In this document: piece after piece, positions 40,932 through 50,427 of the stretch
Numbering within the stretch: position 1 is the first letter of the stretch
Layout: each line of letters opens with the position of its first letter
Source of the DNA: Streptomyces sp. DG1A-41
Lineage (GTDB): Bacteria; Actinomycetota; Actinomycetes; Streptomycetales; Streptomycetaceae
Direction: 5' to 3'
DNA: 64,000 nucleotides
Assembly (NCBI RefSeq): GCF_037055355.1
Contig: NZ_CP146350.1
Span: forward strand, 992,001 to 1,056,000
The notes under the pieces: generated by a model
Told to the model about the DNA's origin: nothing
Database searches by the model: none
What the model saw: the letters and a program-made list of their open reading frames with translations, nothing else
Translations under genes and position numbers: made by a program

Positions 40932-41588
40932 CTAGGACCTGCGGCCTGTCGTGGAGGCGAAGCCCAGCCAGGTGTGACGGTTGTTCCACCAGCACCAGCC
41001 GACCTTCGGGGCGTTGAGGCGCTCGCGGCCGTCGCGCCCGGTGCCGTTGCTGATCCAGATCGCCGGGGTGCGGGCGTCCAGGCTGCCGTTGGTCTTGCGC
41101 AGCCGGGACCCGATGGTCATGAAGCAGCGGTTGCGCTCCAGGACCGCGGGCTCCTGGAGCACCCAGTGGATGCCCTCGGTGAGCAGCAGCGGGGTGCGGT
41201 CGTCCTTGGTGAGGGCGGGCAGTGCCTCCTCCGGGCTCCAGTTGCCCATGTGGTCACCGCGGTCGACGCCGGTGACGACGTAGAGCGGGGCGTCGGGCAG
41301 CTCGACGGCGCAGGGCGTGAATTCGTCGACGTCGGGCATGTCGACGACTACGAAGCCCGGTTTGCCGTCACGGCGCAGCAGCGGCGCGAGGGCGGAGGCG
41401 GGCGCAATCTCATGGTGCACGGCCAGCAGGGCGCCCTCGCCGTCGGCCTCGGCGGCGAACGTACGGATCTCGTCGGCGGACAGCCCGGCGATCCCGTGCA
41501 CCCCCAGCTCGATAAGCCGCTCGGCCTGCGCGCTCAAGGCCGGGAGTGCGGGGAGGACGGTGGACGTGTCGTGCGCGGTGTAGGGCAC
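40932..41588 (-). CDS. DUF5701 family protein
   Basis: The ~218-aa protein of unknown function ends VGWCWWNNRHTWLGFASTTGR, the recognisable C-terminal block of DUF5701 proteins. Its middle contains FVVVDMPDVDEFTPC, LYVVTGVDRGDHMGNWSPEEAL and LLTEGIHWVLQEPAVLERN. No enzymatic motif is obvious. The start is uncertain: the frame is open further upstream, but the only start with a ribosome site (GGGAG) and family length is the GTG at 41588. No operon partner; the next gene is divergent. Confidence 0.78.
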   Translation of the reverse strand: MPYTAHDTSTVLPALPALSAQAERLIELGVHGIAGLSADEIRTFAAEADGEGALLAVHHEIAPASALAPLLRRDGKPGFVVVDMPDVDEFTPCAVELPDAPLYVVTGVDRGDHMGNWSPEEALPALTKDDRTPLLLTEGIHWVLQEPAVLERNRCFMTIGSRLRKTNGSLDARTPAIWISNGTGRDGRERLNAPKVGWCWWNNRHTWLGFASTTGRRS

Positions 41589-41743
41589 GATGCTCCCATG
41601 GTCGGTGACGTGGGCGAACTCATGTGCAACGAGTCGGTCTGCGGGGACGTTCCCGGCCTGGCACCTCCGTGCCCTTCGCCGCACGTGTCCGGAGGTCGTT
41701 CAACCCGCCGCACCGCGGTGAGCGGCGTGACACCATCGTCGGC

Positions 41744-42694
41744 ATGGAAGGGTTCCTGACCTCTGATCAGATCGACGCCCGTACGTCCCGTGCTCTCGCC
41801 GCGGCCGTCGCCGCGGGTCGCGATCTGGGGCTCACGGTGACCGACGCGAGGGTGCTCTACGACGTGTTCTCCGTCGTGGTCCACCTCTCTCCGTCGCCCG
41901 TGGTGGTGCGGGTGCCGACCGTCCTGCCGTCGTACTCCGGCCCCGAGTTCCAGGCGGCGCGGCAGCACCTGGAACTCGATGTGGTGGGGTGGCTCGCGGA
42001 ACAGGGGCACCCGGTGATTCCGCCGAGTCCGCTCGTGCCACGGGAGCCCGTGCAGCGGGACGGTTTCTCGATGACGTTCTGGCAGTTCGTCGAGCTGGAT
42101 CAGAGCGTCGAGCCCGACTACGTGTACAACGCCGGCCTGGTCGCCGACCTGCACGTCGCGCTGCGCGCGTACCCGGGTGAGCTGCCGTTCCTGTCGGCTG
42201 CCGAACCGCGGTTCGTCTCCGAGGGACTTGCCGCGCTGGAAGGGCGTCCCGACCTGCTGGACCCGGCCGACCTCGACCGCGCGCGGCGCGAGTGGGAGAT
42301 CCTGGAACCCGTCATCAACTCACGCGCGGGATTCGAGGCGGCGTTCCCCGGCGTCGAGTTCCAGCCGATCCACGGTGACTCCCCCGCGGCCAACATCGTC
42401 TCCGGCAAGGGCGGCGAGCTGTACTCCGACTTCGAGCTGACCACGTTCGGACCGGTCGAGTGGGACCTGGCGGCTCTCGGCCCCGCATGCGAGGCCGCCT
42501 ACAACGCGGCCGCCGAGCGCCGGGGTCTGCGGCGGCTGGACGAGGGTGTGCTGCGCGTCGTCAACGCCGTGGGCATGTCCCGCGCGGTGGCGTGCCTCGC
42601 ACTCGCACCCCAACTGCCCATGCTCGTGGATGCGTTGAAGCCGGCCGTCGAACAGTGGCGGTCGATGCCGTTCGCCGGCGGTCTGGGCGGCTGA
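41744..42694 (+). CDS. Aminoglycoside-phosphotransferase-fold kinase
   Basis: The 316-aa protein has the APH/choline-kinase fold: PSPVVVRVPT (ATP-binding strand), the catalytic loop IHGDSPAANIVS with its aspartate, and the metal-binding SDFELTTFGPVEWDLA. The small N-terminal lobe is intact. Members phosphorylate small molecules such as aminoglycosides, homoserine, choline or macrolides; the target is not identifiable. The ATG at 41744 was chosen at the conserved start MEGFLTSDQID. It lies in a stand-alone position between the DUF5701 and Lrp genes. Confidence 0.85.
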   Translation: MEGFLTSDQIDARTSRALAAAVAAGRDLGLTVTDARVLYDVFSVVVHLSPSPVVVRVPTVLPSYSGPEFQAARQHLELDVVGWLAEQGHPVIPPSPLVPREPVQRDGFSMTFWQFVELDQSVEPDYVYNAGLVADLHVALRAYPGELPFLSAAEPRFVSEGLAALEGRPDLLDPADLDRARREWEILEPVINSRAGFEAAFPGVEFQPIHGDSPAANIVSGKGGELYSDFELTTFGPVEWDLAALGPACEAAYNAAAERRGLRRLDEGVLRVVNAVGMSRAVACLALAPQLPMLVDALKPAVEQWRSMPFAGGLGG

Positions 42695-42714
42695 GCAAGG
42701 GGCGGCGGCGCTGC

Positions 42715-43167
42715 TCACTCGGGCAGGGGCCGGTCGTCGACGACGTGCTTCATGACGAGGGTGGAGTTCAGGCGCTGGACGCCGGGCAGTCGGGCGAGCT
42801 GCTCGTCGTAGAGCTGCTGGAAGGCGGCCAGGTCGGTGGTGGCAACGCGCAGGAGGTAGTCGGGGTCGCCGAACAGGCGCTGGGCCTGGAGTACGTGCGG
42901 GACGGCGGCGACGCCTTCCTCGAACGCGGAGACGGTGTCGGCGTCCTCCCAGCGCAGGGTGACGAAGACGAGCGCCTCGAAATTCAGCCCCACGGCGGCC
43001 GGGTCCACGACGGCCCGGTAGCCGCGGATCGCGCCCTCGCGTTCGAGGTCGCGCAGGCGGCGGTGGCAGGGCGAGACGCTCAGTTTTACGCGGGCGGCCA
43101 GCTCGGTGACCGTGAGACGGCCGTCCAGCTGTAGCTCGGTAAGAATTTTCCGGTCCAGGGCGTCCAT
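42715..43167 (-). CDS. Lrp/AsnC-family transcriptional regulator
   Basis: The 150-aa protein has an N-terminal helix-turn-helix (MDALDRKILTELQLDGR, then LSVSPCHRRLRDLERE) and a C-terminal RAM ligand domain (LNFEALVFVTLRWEDAD, VLQAQRLFGDPDYLLRVATTD). The length is normal. It is divergent from a LysE-type exporter 111 nt away, the classical arrangement in which the regulator senses an amino acid and activates its exporter. It was chosen as the true gene inside a much longer antisense-like open frame. Confidence 0.92.
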   Translation of the reverse strand: MDALDRKILTELQLDGRLTVTELAARVKLSVSPCHRRLRDLEREGAIRGYRAVVDPAAVGLNFEALVFVTLRWEDADTVSAFEEGVAAVPHVLQAQRLFGDPDYLLRVATTDLAAFQQLYDEQLARLPGVQRLNSTLVMKHVVDDRPLPE

Positions 43168-43278
43168 GGAGAAGATTTTGCCCCAGACAGCGCGATCAAG
43201 GAGTAAAGAAGGGAACACTTTCGGGCTGATCCGGCCTAGCGTTCCTCTCGCGAAAAGGCACGTGAGAGGGACCGATCG

Positions 43279-43896
43279 ATGGACACGACGACGCTGGCGG
43301 CATTCCTGGCAGTGGATCTGCTGCTGGTGTTCACCCCCGGCGCGGACTGGGCCTATGCGATCACGGCGGGGGTCAGGGGCCGGTCGGTCGTGCCGGCGGT
43401 CGCCGGGCTGGTGGCCGGTTACGCGGGATACACCCTGCTCGCGGTCGCGGGCCTGGTGGTGATCGTGGCGAACTCGGCGGCCCTGCTCACCGCCCTGACC
43501 GTGGCCGGGGCCGGCTACCTGGTGTGGCTCGGCTGCGGCGTGCTCAGGCAGCCGGCCGTCCTGACAGCCTCCGAGGACGAGGTGGGCTGCTCCCGCTTGC
43601 GGATCATGCTCAAGGGAGCCGGGATCAGCGGACTGAACCCGAAGGCGCTGCTGCTGTACTTCTCGCTGTTCCCGCAGTTCATCGACCCCGCGGGCGGCTG
43701 GCCGGTCGCCACACAGACCGGCTTGCTCGGCACGCTGCACATGACGGCCTGTGCCGTCGTCTACCTCGCCGTCGGAGTCCTGGCCCGCACCGTCCTCAAG
43801 ACCCAGCCCACCGCGGCCCGGGCGGTCACGCGCGTCTCCGGCGCACTGATGATCGCCATCGGAGGGGGCCTGCTGGCACAACGTCTGACCGGCTGA
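43279..43896 (+). CDS. LysE/RhtB-family amino-acid exporter
   Basis: The 205-aa membrane protein has six helices. The start MDTTTLAAFLAVDLLLVFTP and the motif TPGADWAYAITAGVRGR match the LysE/RhtB signature near helix 1 and 2, and KGAGISGLNPKALLLYFSLF the conserved N-P-K region. It exports an amino acid or homoserine-lactone-like compound when intracellular levels are high. GAGAGGG precedes the ATG. Divergent Lrp regulator. Confidence 0.92.
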   Translation: MDTTTLAAFLAVDLLLVFTPGADWAYAITAGVRGRSVVPAVAGLVAGYAGYTLLAVAGLVVIVANSAALLTALTVAGAGYLVWLGCGVLRQPAVLTASEDEVGCSRLRIMLKGAGISGLNPKALLLYFSLFPQFIDPAGGWPVATQTGLLGTLHMTACAVVYLAVGVLARTVLKTQPTAARAVTRVSGALMIAIGGGLLAQRLTG

Positions 43897-44040
43897 CGAT
43901 GCCCTCACCGGGCCGGGGGTGATGCCAGAACACGACCACCCGGCGCGGCGCGGTACCGGGAAGCCGGAAAGGGGTACCCGGCGGCCCTCCCTGAGATGAT
44001 GACCGGGGAAGCGGCAAGGGGGGTCCCACCCGGAGGCACC

Positions 44041-46458
44041 GTGCAGGGACGCGTACCGGAGGACTTGGCGGTCGTCGTCGACGCCCGCGGGGTGATCACG
44101 GTGTGGAGCGACGGCGCCCGACGGCTGCTCGGATACGAACCCGACGAGGTCGTCGGCCGGGCCGCCGCGCGCCTGCTCGCCGCCGGCCTGCCCGGTTCCA
44201 CGCGACGCCACGTCGCGGACGGGCAGCACTGGGCCAGTGAGGTGGCGCTCCGGCACCGGGACGGCGACCGTGTCGTGGTCCGGCTGCAGGGCACACCGTT
44301 GCTGGACGCGGACCGCGGACGGCTCTGGCTCGTCACCGGCACCGCCCTGGCGCACACCGAGAGGCGGGCCGGGCACGGATCCCTGCCCCTGTGGGACCTC
44401 ACGCTCGCCCAGCTCCCCGTGCCGGTGGCGGTCTACGACCGTGAGGCCCGGCTCGTGGCCGCCAACGAAGCCATGACCCAGGTGATGGGCAGGTCCGAGG
44501 AGGAGATGAAGGGCCTGACACTCTGGGAGATCGAGCCCAGCCCGCCCTTCGACGAGTACGACCGCCTCCAGCGTGAGGTCCTGCGCACCGGCGAGATGAT
44601 CTTCCACGAGGAGCACGGGAAGGCCCCGGGCGAGACCCGGCCGCATGCCTGGTCGATGTTCATGTCGCCGCTGAAGGACGAGACCGGTGCGGTGCAGGGC
44701 ATGTGCGCGACCGTGTTCGACACCACGGAGCAGTACTGGGCCCGCCGCCGGCTGGCGGTGCTCAACGACGCCGGCCTGCGGATCGGGACCACCCTGGACG
44801 TGACCCGGACGGCCGAGGAGCTGGCCGAGGTGGCCGTGAGCGGGTTCGCGGACTTCGTCACCGTGGACCTGCTGGAGTCCGTCGCCCTGGGCGACGAGCC
44901 GGAACCCGTGCCGCTGGACGCGCCGGTCACCGTGCGACGCACCGCGCAGCGGTCGGTACTGGAGGGCTGCCCTGAGTCGGTGGTCGCCTCGGGCGACGCC
45001 ACGCTCTACCGAGTGGGCACGCTGCCGGTGCGGACGCTGGTCGCCGGCCGGGGCTCCCGGCACCGGCCGGGAGATCGGGGGCTGCGGGAGTGGGTGCAAT
45101 CCTCCCCGGCCCGGGCGGATTCGGTGGCCAGGCACGTGATCCACTCGGTGATGATGGTGCCGCTGCGCGCCCGCGGGGTCACCCTGGGGCTGGTGCACTT
45201 CCTGCGCCACCGGACGCCGGAGTCGTTCAGCGAGGACGATCTGCTGCTCGCGGAGGAGATCGTCGCCAGGGCGGCGGTGAGCGTGGACAACGCCCGCCGT
45301 TACACCCGGGAACGCCGGACGGCGCTGGCGCTCCAGCGCAGCCTCCTGCCCGACCGGCCGCCGGACCTGGCGGCGATGCGGGTCGCCTACCGCTATCTGC
45401 CGGCCGGTTCCGGAGCGGACATCGGGGGCGACTGGTTCGACGTGATCCCGCTGTCCGGCACCCGGGTCGCCCTGGTCGTGGGCGACGTGGTGGGACACGG
45501 CATCCACGCCTCGGCCACGATGGGCCGGCTGCGGACCGCCGTGCGGACGCTCGCGGATGTCGATCTCGCCCCCGACGAGCTGCTCACCCAGCTGGACGAT
45601 CTCGTCATCCGGATCGACCGGGAAGAGGGCCCGGAGGCGCGCGGGCGGGAGGCGGAGACGTCGGGGCAGGTCGGCGCCACCTGCCTGTACGCCGTGTACG
45701 ACCCGGTGTCCCGCCGCTGCACGATGGCCCGGGCCGGCCATCCGCCGCCCGCCCTGGTCACGCCCGACGGCGCCGTACGGTTCCTGGATCTGCCGGCCGG
45801 GCCGCCGCTGGGGCTGGGCGGCCTGCCGTTCGAAGCCGTCGAGGTGCAACTGGAGGAGAACAGCCTGCTCGCCCTGTACACCGACGGGCTGGTCAAGGCC
45901 GCCGACGACGACATGGACGTCGGGCTCACCCTGCTCCGCGAGGCGCTGGGCCATCCTGCCGAGGCGCTGGAGGAGACCTGTGAGCAGGTGCTGCGCACCG
46001 TGCTGACCGGCCGTCCCGCCGACGACATCGTGCTGATGCTGGCCCGGACCGCCGCGCTCGACGCCGGGAAGGTGCGCACCTGGCAGCTGCCGCCCGAGCC
46101 GACGGCCGTGGCCCGGGCCCGCAGGATGGCGGGCGAGCAACTGGCCGTCTGGGGGCTGGCGGAGGCGGCGTTCACCACGGAACTGATCGTCAGCGAGCTG
46201 GTCACCAACGCACTGCGGTACGGCGGCACCCCCATCGAACTGCGGCTGATCCGCGACTCGGCCCTCATCTGCGAGGTGTCCGACGGCAGCAGCACCGCAC
46301 CCCACCTGCGCCGGGCCCGCGTCTTCGACGAGGGCGGACGAGGACTGCTGCTCGTAGCCCAGCTCTCCGGACGCTGGGGCAGCCGCCAGACCGCCACGGG
46401 CAAGACCATCTGGGCGGAACAGCCGCTGCTCGGCCAGGGTGACGGGACGGGTGGCTAA
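44041..46458 (+). CDS. PAS-GAF-SpoIIE phosphatase with C-terminal RsbW-like ATPase
   Basis: The 805-aa multidomain regulator has PAS domains (residues ~5-80 and ~125-240: VPVAVYDREARLVAANEAM), a GAF domain (~250-415), a SpoIIE/PP2C phosphatase (~430-660: GGDWFDVIPLSG, GDVVGHGIHAS, ARAGHPPPALV, ADDIVLMLA) and a HATPase domain (~680-800: ELIVSELVTNALRYGG, DEGGRGLLLVAQL). Phosphatase and kinase in one chain is typical of Streptomyces stress and development regulators. GTG at 44041 follows GGAGG by four to five bases and was preferred to the ATG at 43996, which lacks a ribosome site. Confidence 0.9.
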   Translation: MQGRVPEDLAVVVDARGVITVWSDGARRLLGYEPDEVVGRAAARLLAAGLPGSTRRHVADGQHWASEVALRHRDGDRVVVRLQGTPLLDADRGRLWLVTGTALAHTERRAGHGSLPLWDLTLAQLPVPVAVYDREARLVAANEAMTQVMGRSEEEMKGLTLWEIEPSPPFDEYDRLQREVLRTGEMIFHEEHGKAPGETRPHAWSMFMSPLKDETGAVQGMCATVFDTTEQYWARRRLAVLNDAGLRIGTTLDVTRTAEELAEVAVSGFADFVTVDLLESVALGDEPEPVPLDAPVTVRRTAQRSVLEGCPESVVASGDATLYRVGTLPVRTLVAGRGSRHRPGDRGLREWVQSSPARADSVARHVIHSVMMVPLRARGVTLGLVHFLRHRTPESFSEDDLLLAEEIVARAAVSVDNARRYTRERRTALALQRSLLPDRPPDLAAMRVAYRYLPAGSGADIGGDWFDVIPLSGTRVALVVGDVVGHGIHASATMGRLRTAVRTLADVDLAPDELLTQLDDLVIRIDREEGPEARGREAETSGQVGATCLYAVYDPVSRRCTMARAGHPPPALVTPDGAVRFLDLPAGPPLGLGGLPFEAVEVQLEENSLLALYTDGLVKAADDDMDVGLTLLREALGHPAEALEETCEQVLRTVLTGRPADDIVLMLARTAALDAGKVRTWQLPPEPTAVARARRMAGEQLAVWGLAEAAFTTELIVSELVTNALRYGGTPIELRLIRDSALICEVSDGSSTAPHLRRARVFDEGGRGLLLVAQLSGRWGSRQTATGKTIWAEQPLLGQGDGTGG

Positions 46459-46763
46459 CGCGTGTCGACGATGCCGCCGGTCACCGCGATGACCTCGCCG
46501 ACCGTATAGCTGGAGTCGGCGTCGGAGGCGAGGTAGACGTACGTCGGTGCGATCTCCTCCGGCTGGGCCGCGCGCTGGAGCGGGGCCTCGCTGCCGATGT
46601 GGGCGAGCCCGTCCGGCGGCATGTGCGGATCCGCCTCGTTGAGCGGCGTCCAGGTCGGGCCCGGCGCGACCACGTTCGCGCGCACACCGCGCTTGGCCAG
46701 GTGCACGGCGACGGACTTGGTCAGGGTGATCAACGCGGCCTTGGACGCCGCGTAGTCGATTGT
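46455..46763 (-). pseudogene. 5'-truncated short-chain dehydrogenase
   Basis: The ~100 codons encode the second half of an SDR: active-site YAASKAALITLTKSVA (Tyr and Lys kept), RANVVAPGPTWTPL and the ending YTVGEVIAVTGGIVDTR. The cofactor-binding TGxxxGIG and NAG motifs are missing, and upstream of ~46763 the frame has no SDR similarity. Its stop overlaps the end of the convergent SpoIIE gene by 4 nt. Confidence 0.75.
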
Positions 46764-46989
46764 TCCTGCTCGGGCTGCACGGGCTTCCCTTTCGCCGGTG
46801 TCGTCCACGGCGCGGCCGTTCATCGTGGCCACGCCGCTCTTTCCCCGCACCGCGTGCCCATAACGGCGGCAGGCATGTTCCGCGTTGTCGCACCCGGGCG
46901 ACGCACCGACCGGCATGGCCGCACTCGCGAGGGGTACTCAGTCGATCTTGGAAGGCCCGGCCGGAGGGCCTGCTGTCGGAAGGAGATCT

Positions 46990-48285
46990 GTGTCTGACGA
47001 GACGGTGAAGAACGTCTTCGTGATCGGGCTCGACGAGGCCAATCTGCCGACGCTGCGGGAGGTTCCCGGAGCTGACCGGCTGCGCTTTCACCAGCTGCTG
47101 ACCGTCGAGGAACTCCAGGTCGGCGAGGTGCACGTGCCCACGTTGCTCGACAAGGCCCAGGGCGTGCTCGACGCCTTCGACGGCAGCATCGACGCGATCG
47201 TGGGCTACTGGGACTTCCCGGTCAGCACCCTCGTGCCGCTGCTGAGCGAACGTTACGGAACGCGGAGCACGAGCCTGGAGTCCGTGGTCAAGTGCGAACA
47301 CAAGTACTGGAGCCGCCTCGAACAGCAGAAGGCGACCGACCGGCACCCGCGCTTCGGCAAGGTCGACCTGTCGGCCGAGCCGCCTCGGCCGCCCGAGGAC
47401 GTGACCTTCCCGATGTGGGTCAAGCCGGCGCTCTCGTACTCCTCCGAACTCGCCTTCGGAGTCGACGACGAAGAGGAGTTCCGCTCGGCCGTCGGCGAGA
47501 TCCGCGACGGCATCTCCCGCATCGGCCGCCCCTTCGAGCACATCCTCGAACGCATCGACCTGCCGCCGGAGATGGACGGCGTCGGCGGCCGGGTCTGTCT
47601 GGCGGAGGAGTCGCTGTCCGGCGTCCAGGTCGCCGTCGAGGGCTACGTCCACCAGGGCGAGGTGACGGTCTACGGGGTTCTGGACTCCATCCAGTACCCG
47701 GACTCCCCCTGCTTCCTGCGCCACCAGTACCCCTCGACGCTGCCGCCGGCGGCCATCGCCGAACTCCACGACGTCTCGAAGCGGGTGATGCGGCAGATCG
47801 GAATGGAATCGGCCACCTTCAGCATCGAGTACTTCTACGACCCGCGGACGCAGACCATCAACCTGCTGGAGATCAACCCCCGGCACTCCCAGTCGCACGC
47901 CGAGCTGTTCCAGTACGTCGACGGCGTCCCCAACCACCACTGCATGGTCAGTCTCGCGCTCGGCGAGGACCCGCGCATGCCGCACCGCGAGGGCCCGTAC
48001 GCGATGGCGGCGAAGTGGTACCACCGCTGGTTCACCGACGGGGTGGTGCGCCGGGTGCCCGGGCCCGAGGAGATCGCCCGTATCGAGCGGGAAACGCCGG
48101 GCGTGCGCATCGAGGTGGTCCCCGAGGAGGGCACCCGGCTCTCGGACCTGCCCGGACAGGACAGCTACAGCTACGAGTTGGCGCACATCTTCACCGGCGG
48201 GGCGGACGAGGCGGAGCTGCGGGAGAAGTTCGACCACTGCGTGGCCGCGCTGGGCCTCGCCTTCGACGAACCCCCGACCGAGTGA
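46990..48285 (+). CDS. ATP-grasp ligase
   Basis: The 431-aa protein has the ATP-grasp fold: MWVKPALSYSSELAFGV holds the ATP-binding lysine, VAVEGYVHQGEVTVYGV the acidic hinge region, and NLLEINPRHSQSHAELF the metal-binding Glu and Asn. The N-terminal domain (residues ~1-110) is a pre-grasp Rossmann-like region. Such enzymes join a carboxylate to an amine or other nucleophile through an acyl-phosphate. GTG at 46990 is six bases behind a perfect GAAGGAG. The next gene, a CocE-type acyl hydrolase, starts 37 nt downstream, so a ligase/hydrolase pair acting on one peptide- or ester-like product is likely. Confidence 0.87.
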   Translation: MSDETVKNVFVIGLDEANLPTLREVPGADRLRFHQLLTVEELQVGEVHVPTLLDKAQGVLDAFDGSIDAIVGYWDFPVSTLVPLLSERYGTRSTSLESVVKCEHKYWSRLEQQKATDRHPRFGKVDLSAEPPRPPEDVTFPMWVKPALSYSSELAFGVDDEEEFRSAVGEIRDGISRIGRPFEHILERIDLPPEMDGVGGRVCLAEESLSGVQVAVEGYVHQGEVTVYGVLDSIQYPDSPCFLRHQYPSTLPPAAIAELHDVSKRVMRQIGMESATFSIEYFYDPRTQTINLLEINPRHSQSHAELFQYVDGVPNHHCMVSLALGEDPRMPHREGPYAMAAKWYHRWFTDGVVRRVPGPEEIARIERETPGVRIEVVPEEGTRLSDLPGQDSYSYELAHIFTGGADEAELREKFDHCVAALGLAFDEPPTE

Positions 48286-48322
48286 AGAGCTGCCGGAGTG
48301 AACCCCCGAGAGTAAGGAGCAC

Positions 48323-50374
48323 GTGGGTTCCATGCGCTACGTGACCAACCTGCCGTACGCGACGAAGGAAGAAGAGCACGTCACGATCCCGATGTCCGAC
48401 GGGGTCCGGCTTTCCGCGCACATCTGGCGTCCCACCTGCTCGGACCAGGAGCCGGTGCCCGCGGTGCTGGAGTACATCCCGTACCGCAAGCGCGACCTGA
48501 CGGCCGTACGCGACTCGATCCACCACCCGTACCTCGCGGGACACGGCTACGCCTGTGTCCGCGTCGACCTGCGCGGCACCGGCGACTCGGAGGGCGTGCT
48601 GCGCGACGAGTACCTGGAGCGGGAGCAGGCGGACGCGGAGGAGGTCCTGGCCTGGCTGACGGAGCAGCCGTGGTGCGACGGCGGCACGGGCATGATGGGC
48701 ATCTCCTGGGGCGCGTTCGCGGCGCTCCAGGTGGCGGCCCGCCGGCCGCCGGGCCTGAAGGCCATCGCCATCGCCTCCTTCACCGACGACCGGCACGCCG
48801 ACGACATGCACTACATGGGCGGCGCCCTGCTGTCGGACAACCTGGCCGAGGCTGGCACGATGTTCGCCTATGGCACCTGTCCGCCCGACCCGGCCGTGGT
48901 CGGCGACCGCTGGCGCGAGATGTGGCACGAACGGCTGGAGCACACCGAACCCTGGGTCCTGCAGTGGCTGCGCCACCAGCGCCGGGACGACTACTGGCGG
49001 CACGCCTCGGTGTGCGAGGACTACAGCAGCGTGCGCTGCCCGGTCCTGGCCTCCAGCGGCTGGGCGGACGGCTACTCCAACGCCGTGACCCGGCTGCTCG
49101 GCCACCTGGACGTGCCCCGCAAGGGGCTGATCGGCCCCTGGTCGCACAAGTTCCCCCACCTCGGGGAGCCCGGCCCGGCGATCGGCTACCTCCAGGAACT
49201 CGTGCGGTGGTGGGACCACTGGCTCAAGGGCGTCGACAACGGCGTCATGGACGGCCCCATGCTGCAAGCGTGGATGCAGGACAGCGTGCCGCCCTCCACC
49301 GCGTACGAGGAGCGGCCGGGACGCTGGGTCGGCGAGCCGGACTGGCCCTCCCCGCACATCCGGCCGGCCGTTCATCCGCTCACCCGGCACACGATCGGAC
49401 CTCCGCGGGAGTCGGCGGACGAGGGGAACACCCCCGACGGCGACGCTATGACCGTGCAGTCGCCGCTGTCCGTGGGCCAGTTCGCGGGCAAGTGGGCCTC
49501 CTACAACGCGCCCCCGGATCTGCCGTACGACCAGCGCGAGGAGGACGGCGGTTCCCTCGTCTTCGACAGCGAGCCGCTGACCGAGCCGTTGGAGATCCTC
49601 GGCTCACCGACCGTGGAACTCGACCTGTCGGTCAGCCGACCGGTCGCCATGGTGGCCGCGCGACTGTCCGACGTGAGCCCGGACGGCGCCGCGACCCGTG
49701 TCTCGTACGGCATCCTGAACCTCACCCGCCGCGACAGCACGGAGTCCCCCGAGCCGCTGGAGCCGGGCCGCCGCTACCGCGCCACCGTCCCGCTGAACGG
49801 AGTGGCCCAGGCGTTCCCGCCCGGCCACCGCATCCGGCTCTCCCTCTCCACGTCCTACTGGCCACTGGCCTGGCCACCGCCGAAGCCCGCCCTGCTGAGC
49901 GTCCACGAGCACTCCAGCACGCTCACCCTGCCGGTGCGGCCGGTGGAGGAGCCGGACGAGGTGCCGGCGTCCCCCTTCGGCGAACCCGAGGGCACTCCCC
50001 CGCTCGCCACGAGCCAGATGACGCCCCCCGAGGAGCGCTGGGAGGTCAAGCGGGACCTGGTCGGCTACCACTCGGAGCTGGACATCGTGAAGGACCGGGG
50101 CACGGTCCGCTTCGAGGACATCGGCCTCGAGGCCGGGCGCCGCGCCCGCGAGCGCTACACGGCGGTCGCCGACGACTTCACCTCGGTCAGCGGCGAGTCC
50201 ACGTGGACCATGCGGTTCCAGCGGGATGACTGGGACGTACGCGTGGTGACGCGCACCCAGCTGAGGTGCGACGACACGGACTTCTTCGTGGACGCGACCC
50301 TCGACGCGTACGAGGCCGACCGCCGGGTGTTCTCCCGCACCTGGAACGATCAGGTTCCGCGCGACCTGCTGTAG
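48323..50374 (+). CDS. CocE/NonD-family acyl hydrolase (X-Pro dipeptidyl-peptidase-like)
   Basis: The ~683-aa serine hydrolase begins with IPMSDGVRLSAHIWRPT and DLRGTGDSEG, carries the nucleophile in GMMGISWGAFA and later SSGWADGYSNAV (Asp) and GPWSHKFPHLGEPGP (His), completing the triad. The C-terminal jelly-roll ends with an extra ~130-residue segment. Family members cleave esters or N-terminal dipeptides. It starts at GTG 48323 (AAGGAG three bases away) or ATG 48332; neither spacing is ideal. It follows the ATP-grasp gene and is probably in the same operon. Confidence 0.88.
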   Translation: MGSMRYVTNLPYATKEEEHVTIPMSDGVRLSAHIWRPTCSDQEPVPAVLEYIPYRKRDLTAVRDSIHHPYLAGHGYACVRVDLRGTGDSEGVLRDEYLEREQADAEEVLAWLTEQPWCDGGTGMMGISWGAFAALQVAARRPPGLKAIAIASFTDDRHADDMHYMGGALLSDNLAEAGTMFAYGTCPPDPAVVGDRWREMWHERLEHTEPWVLQWLRHQRRDDYWRHASVCEDYSSVRCPVLASSGWADGYSNAVTRLLGHLDVPRKGLIGPWSHKFPHLGEPGPAIGYLQELVRWWDHWLKGVDNGVMDGPMLQAWMQDSVPPSTAYEERPGRWVGEPDWPSPHIRPAVHPLTRHTIGPPRESADEGNTPDGDAMTVQSPLSVGQFAGKWASYNAPPDLPYDQREEDGGSLVFDSEPLTEPLEILGSPTVELDLSVSRPVAMVAARLSDVSPDGAATRVSYGILNLTRRDSTESPEPLEPGRRYRATVPLNGVAQAFPPGHRIRLSLSTSYWPLAWPPPKPALLSVHEHSSTLTLPVRPVEEPDEVPASPFGEPEGTPPLATSQMTPPEERWEVKRDLVGYHSELDIVKDRGTVRFEDIGLEAGRRARERYTAVADDFTSVSGESTWTMRFQRDDWDVRVVTRTQLRCDDTDFFVDATLDAYEADRRVFSRTWNDQVPRDLL

Positions 50375-50427
50375 CGGGGCCAGGGTGGCAGCAGCCGTGT
50401 CCTCCCGGCCGAGAGCCTTCCGGCGGT

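Noticed and set aside
42715..48333. 1872-codon open frame on the minus strand
   Set aside because: Only its last 150 codons (Lrp) look like protein. The rest is antisense to well-supported plus-strand genes, with the low-complexity Arg/Gly/His/Asp composition typical of GC-rich shadow frames.
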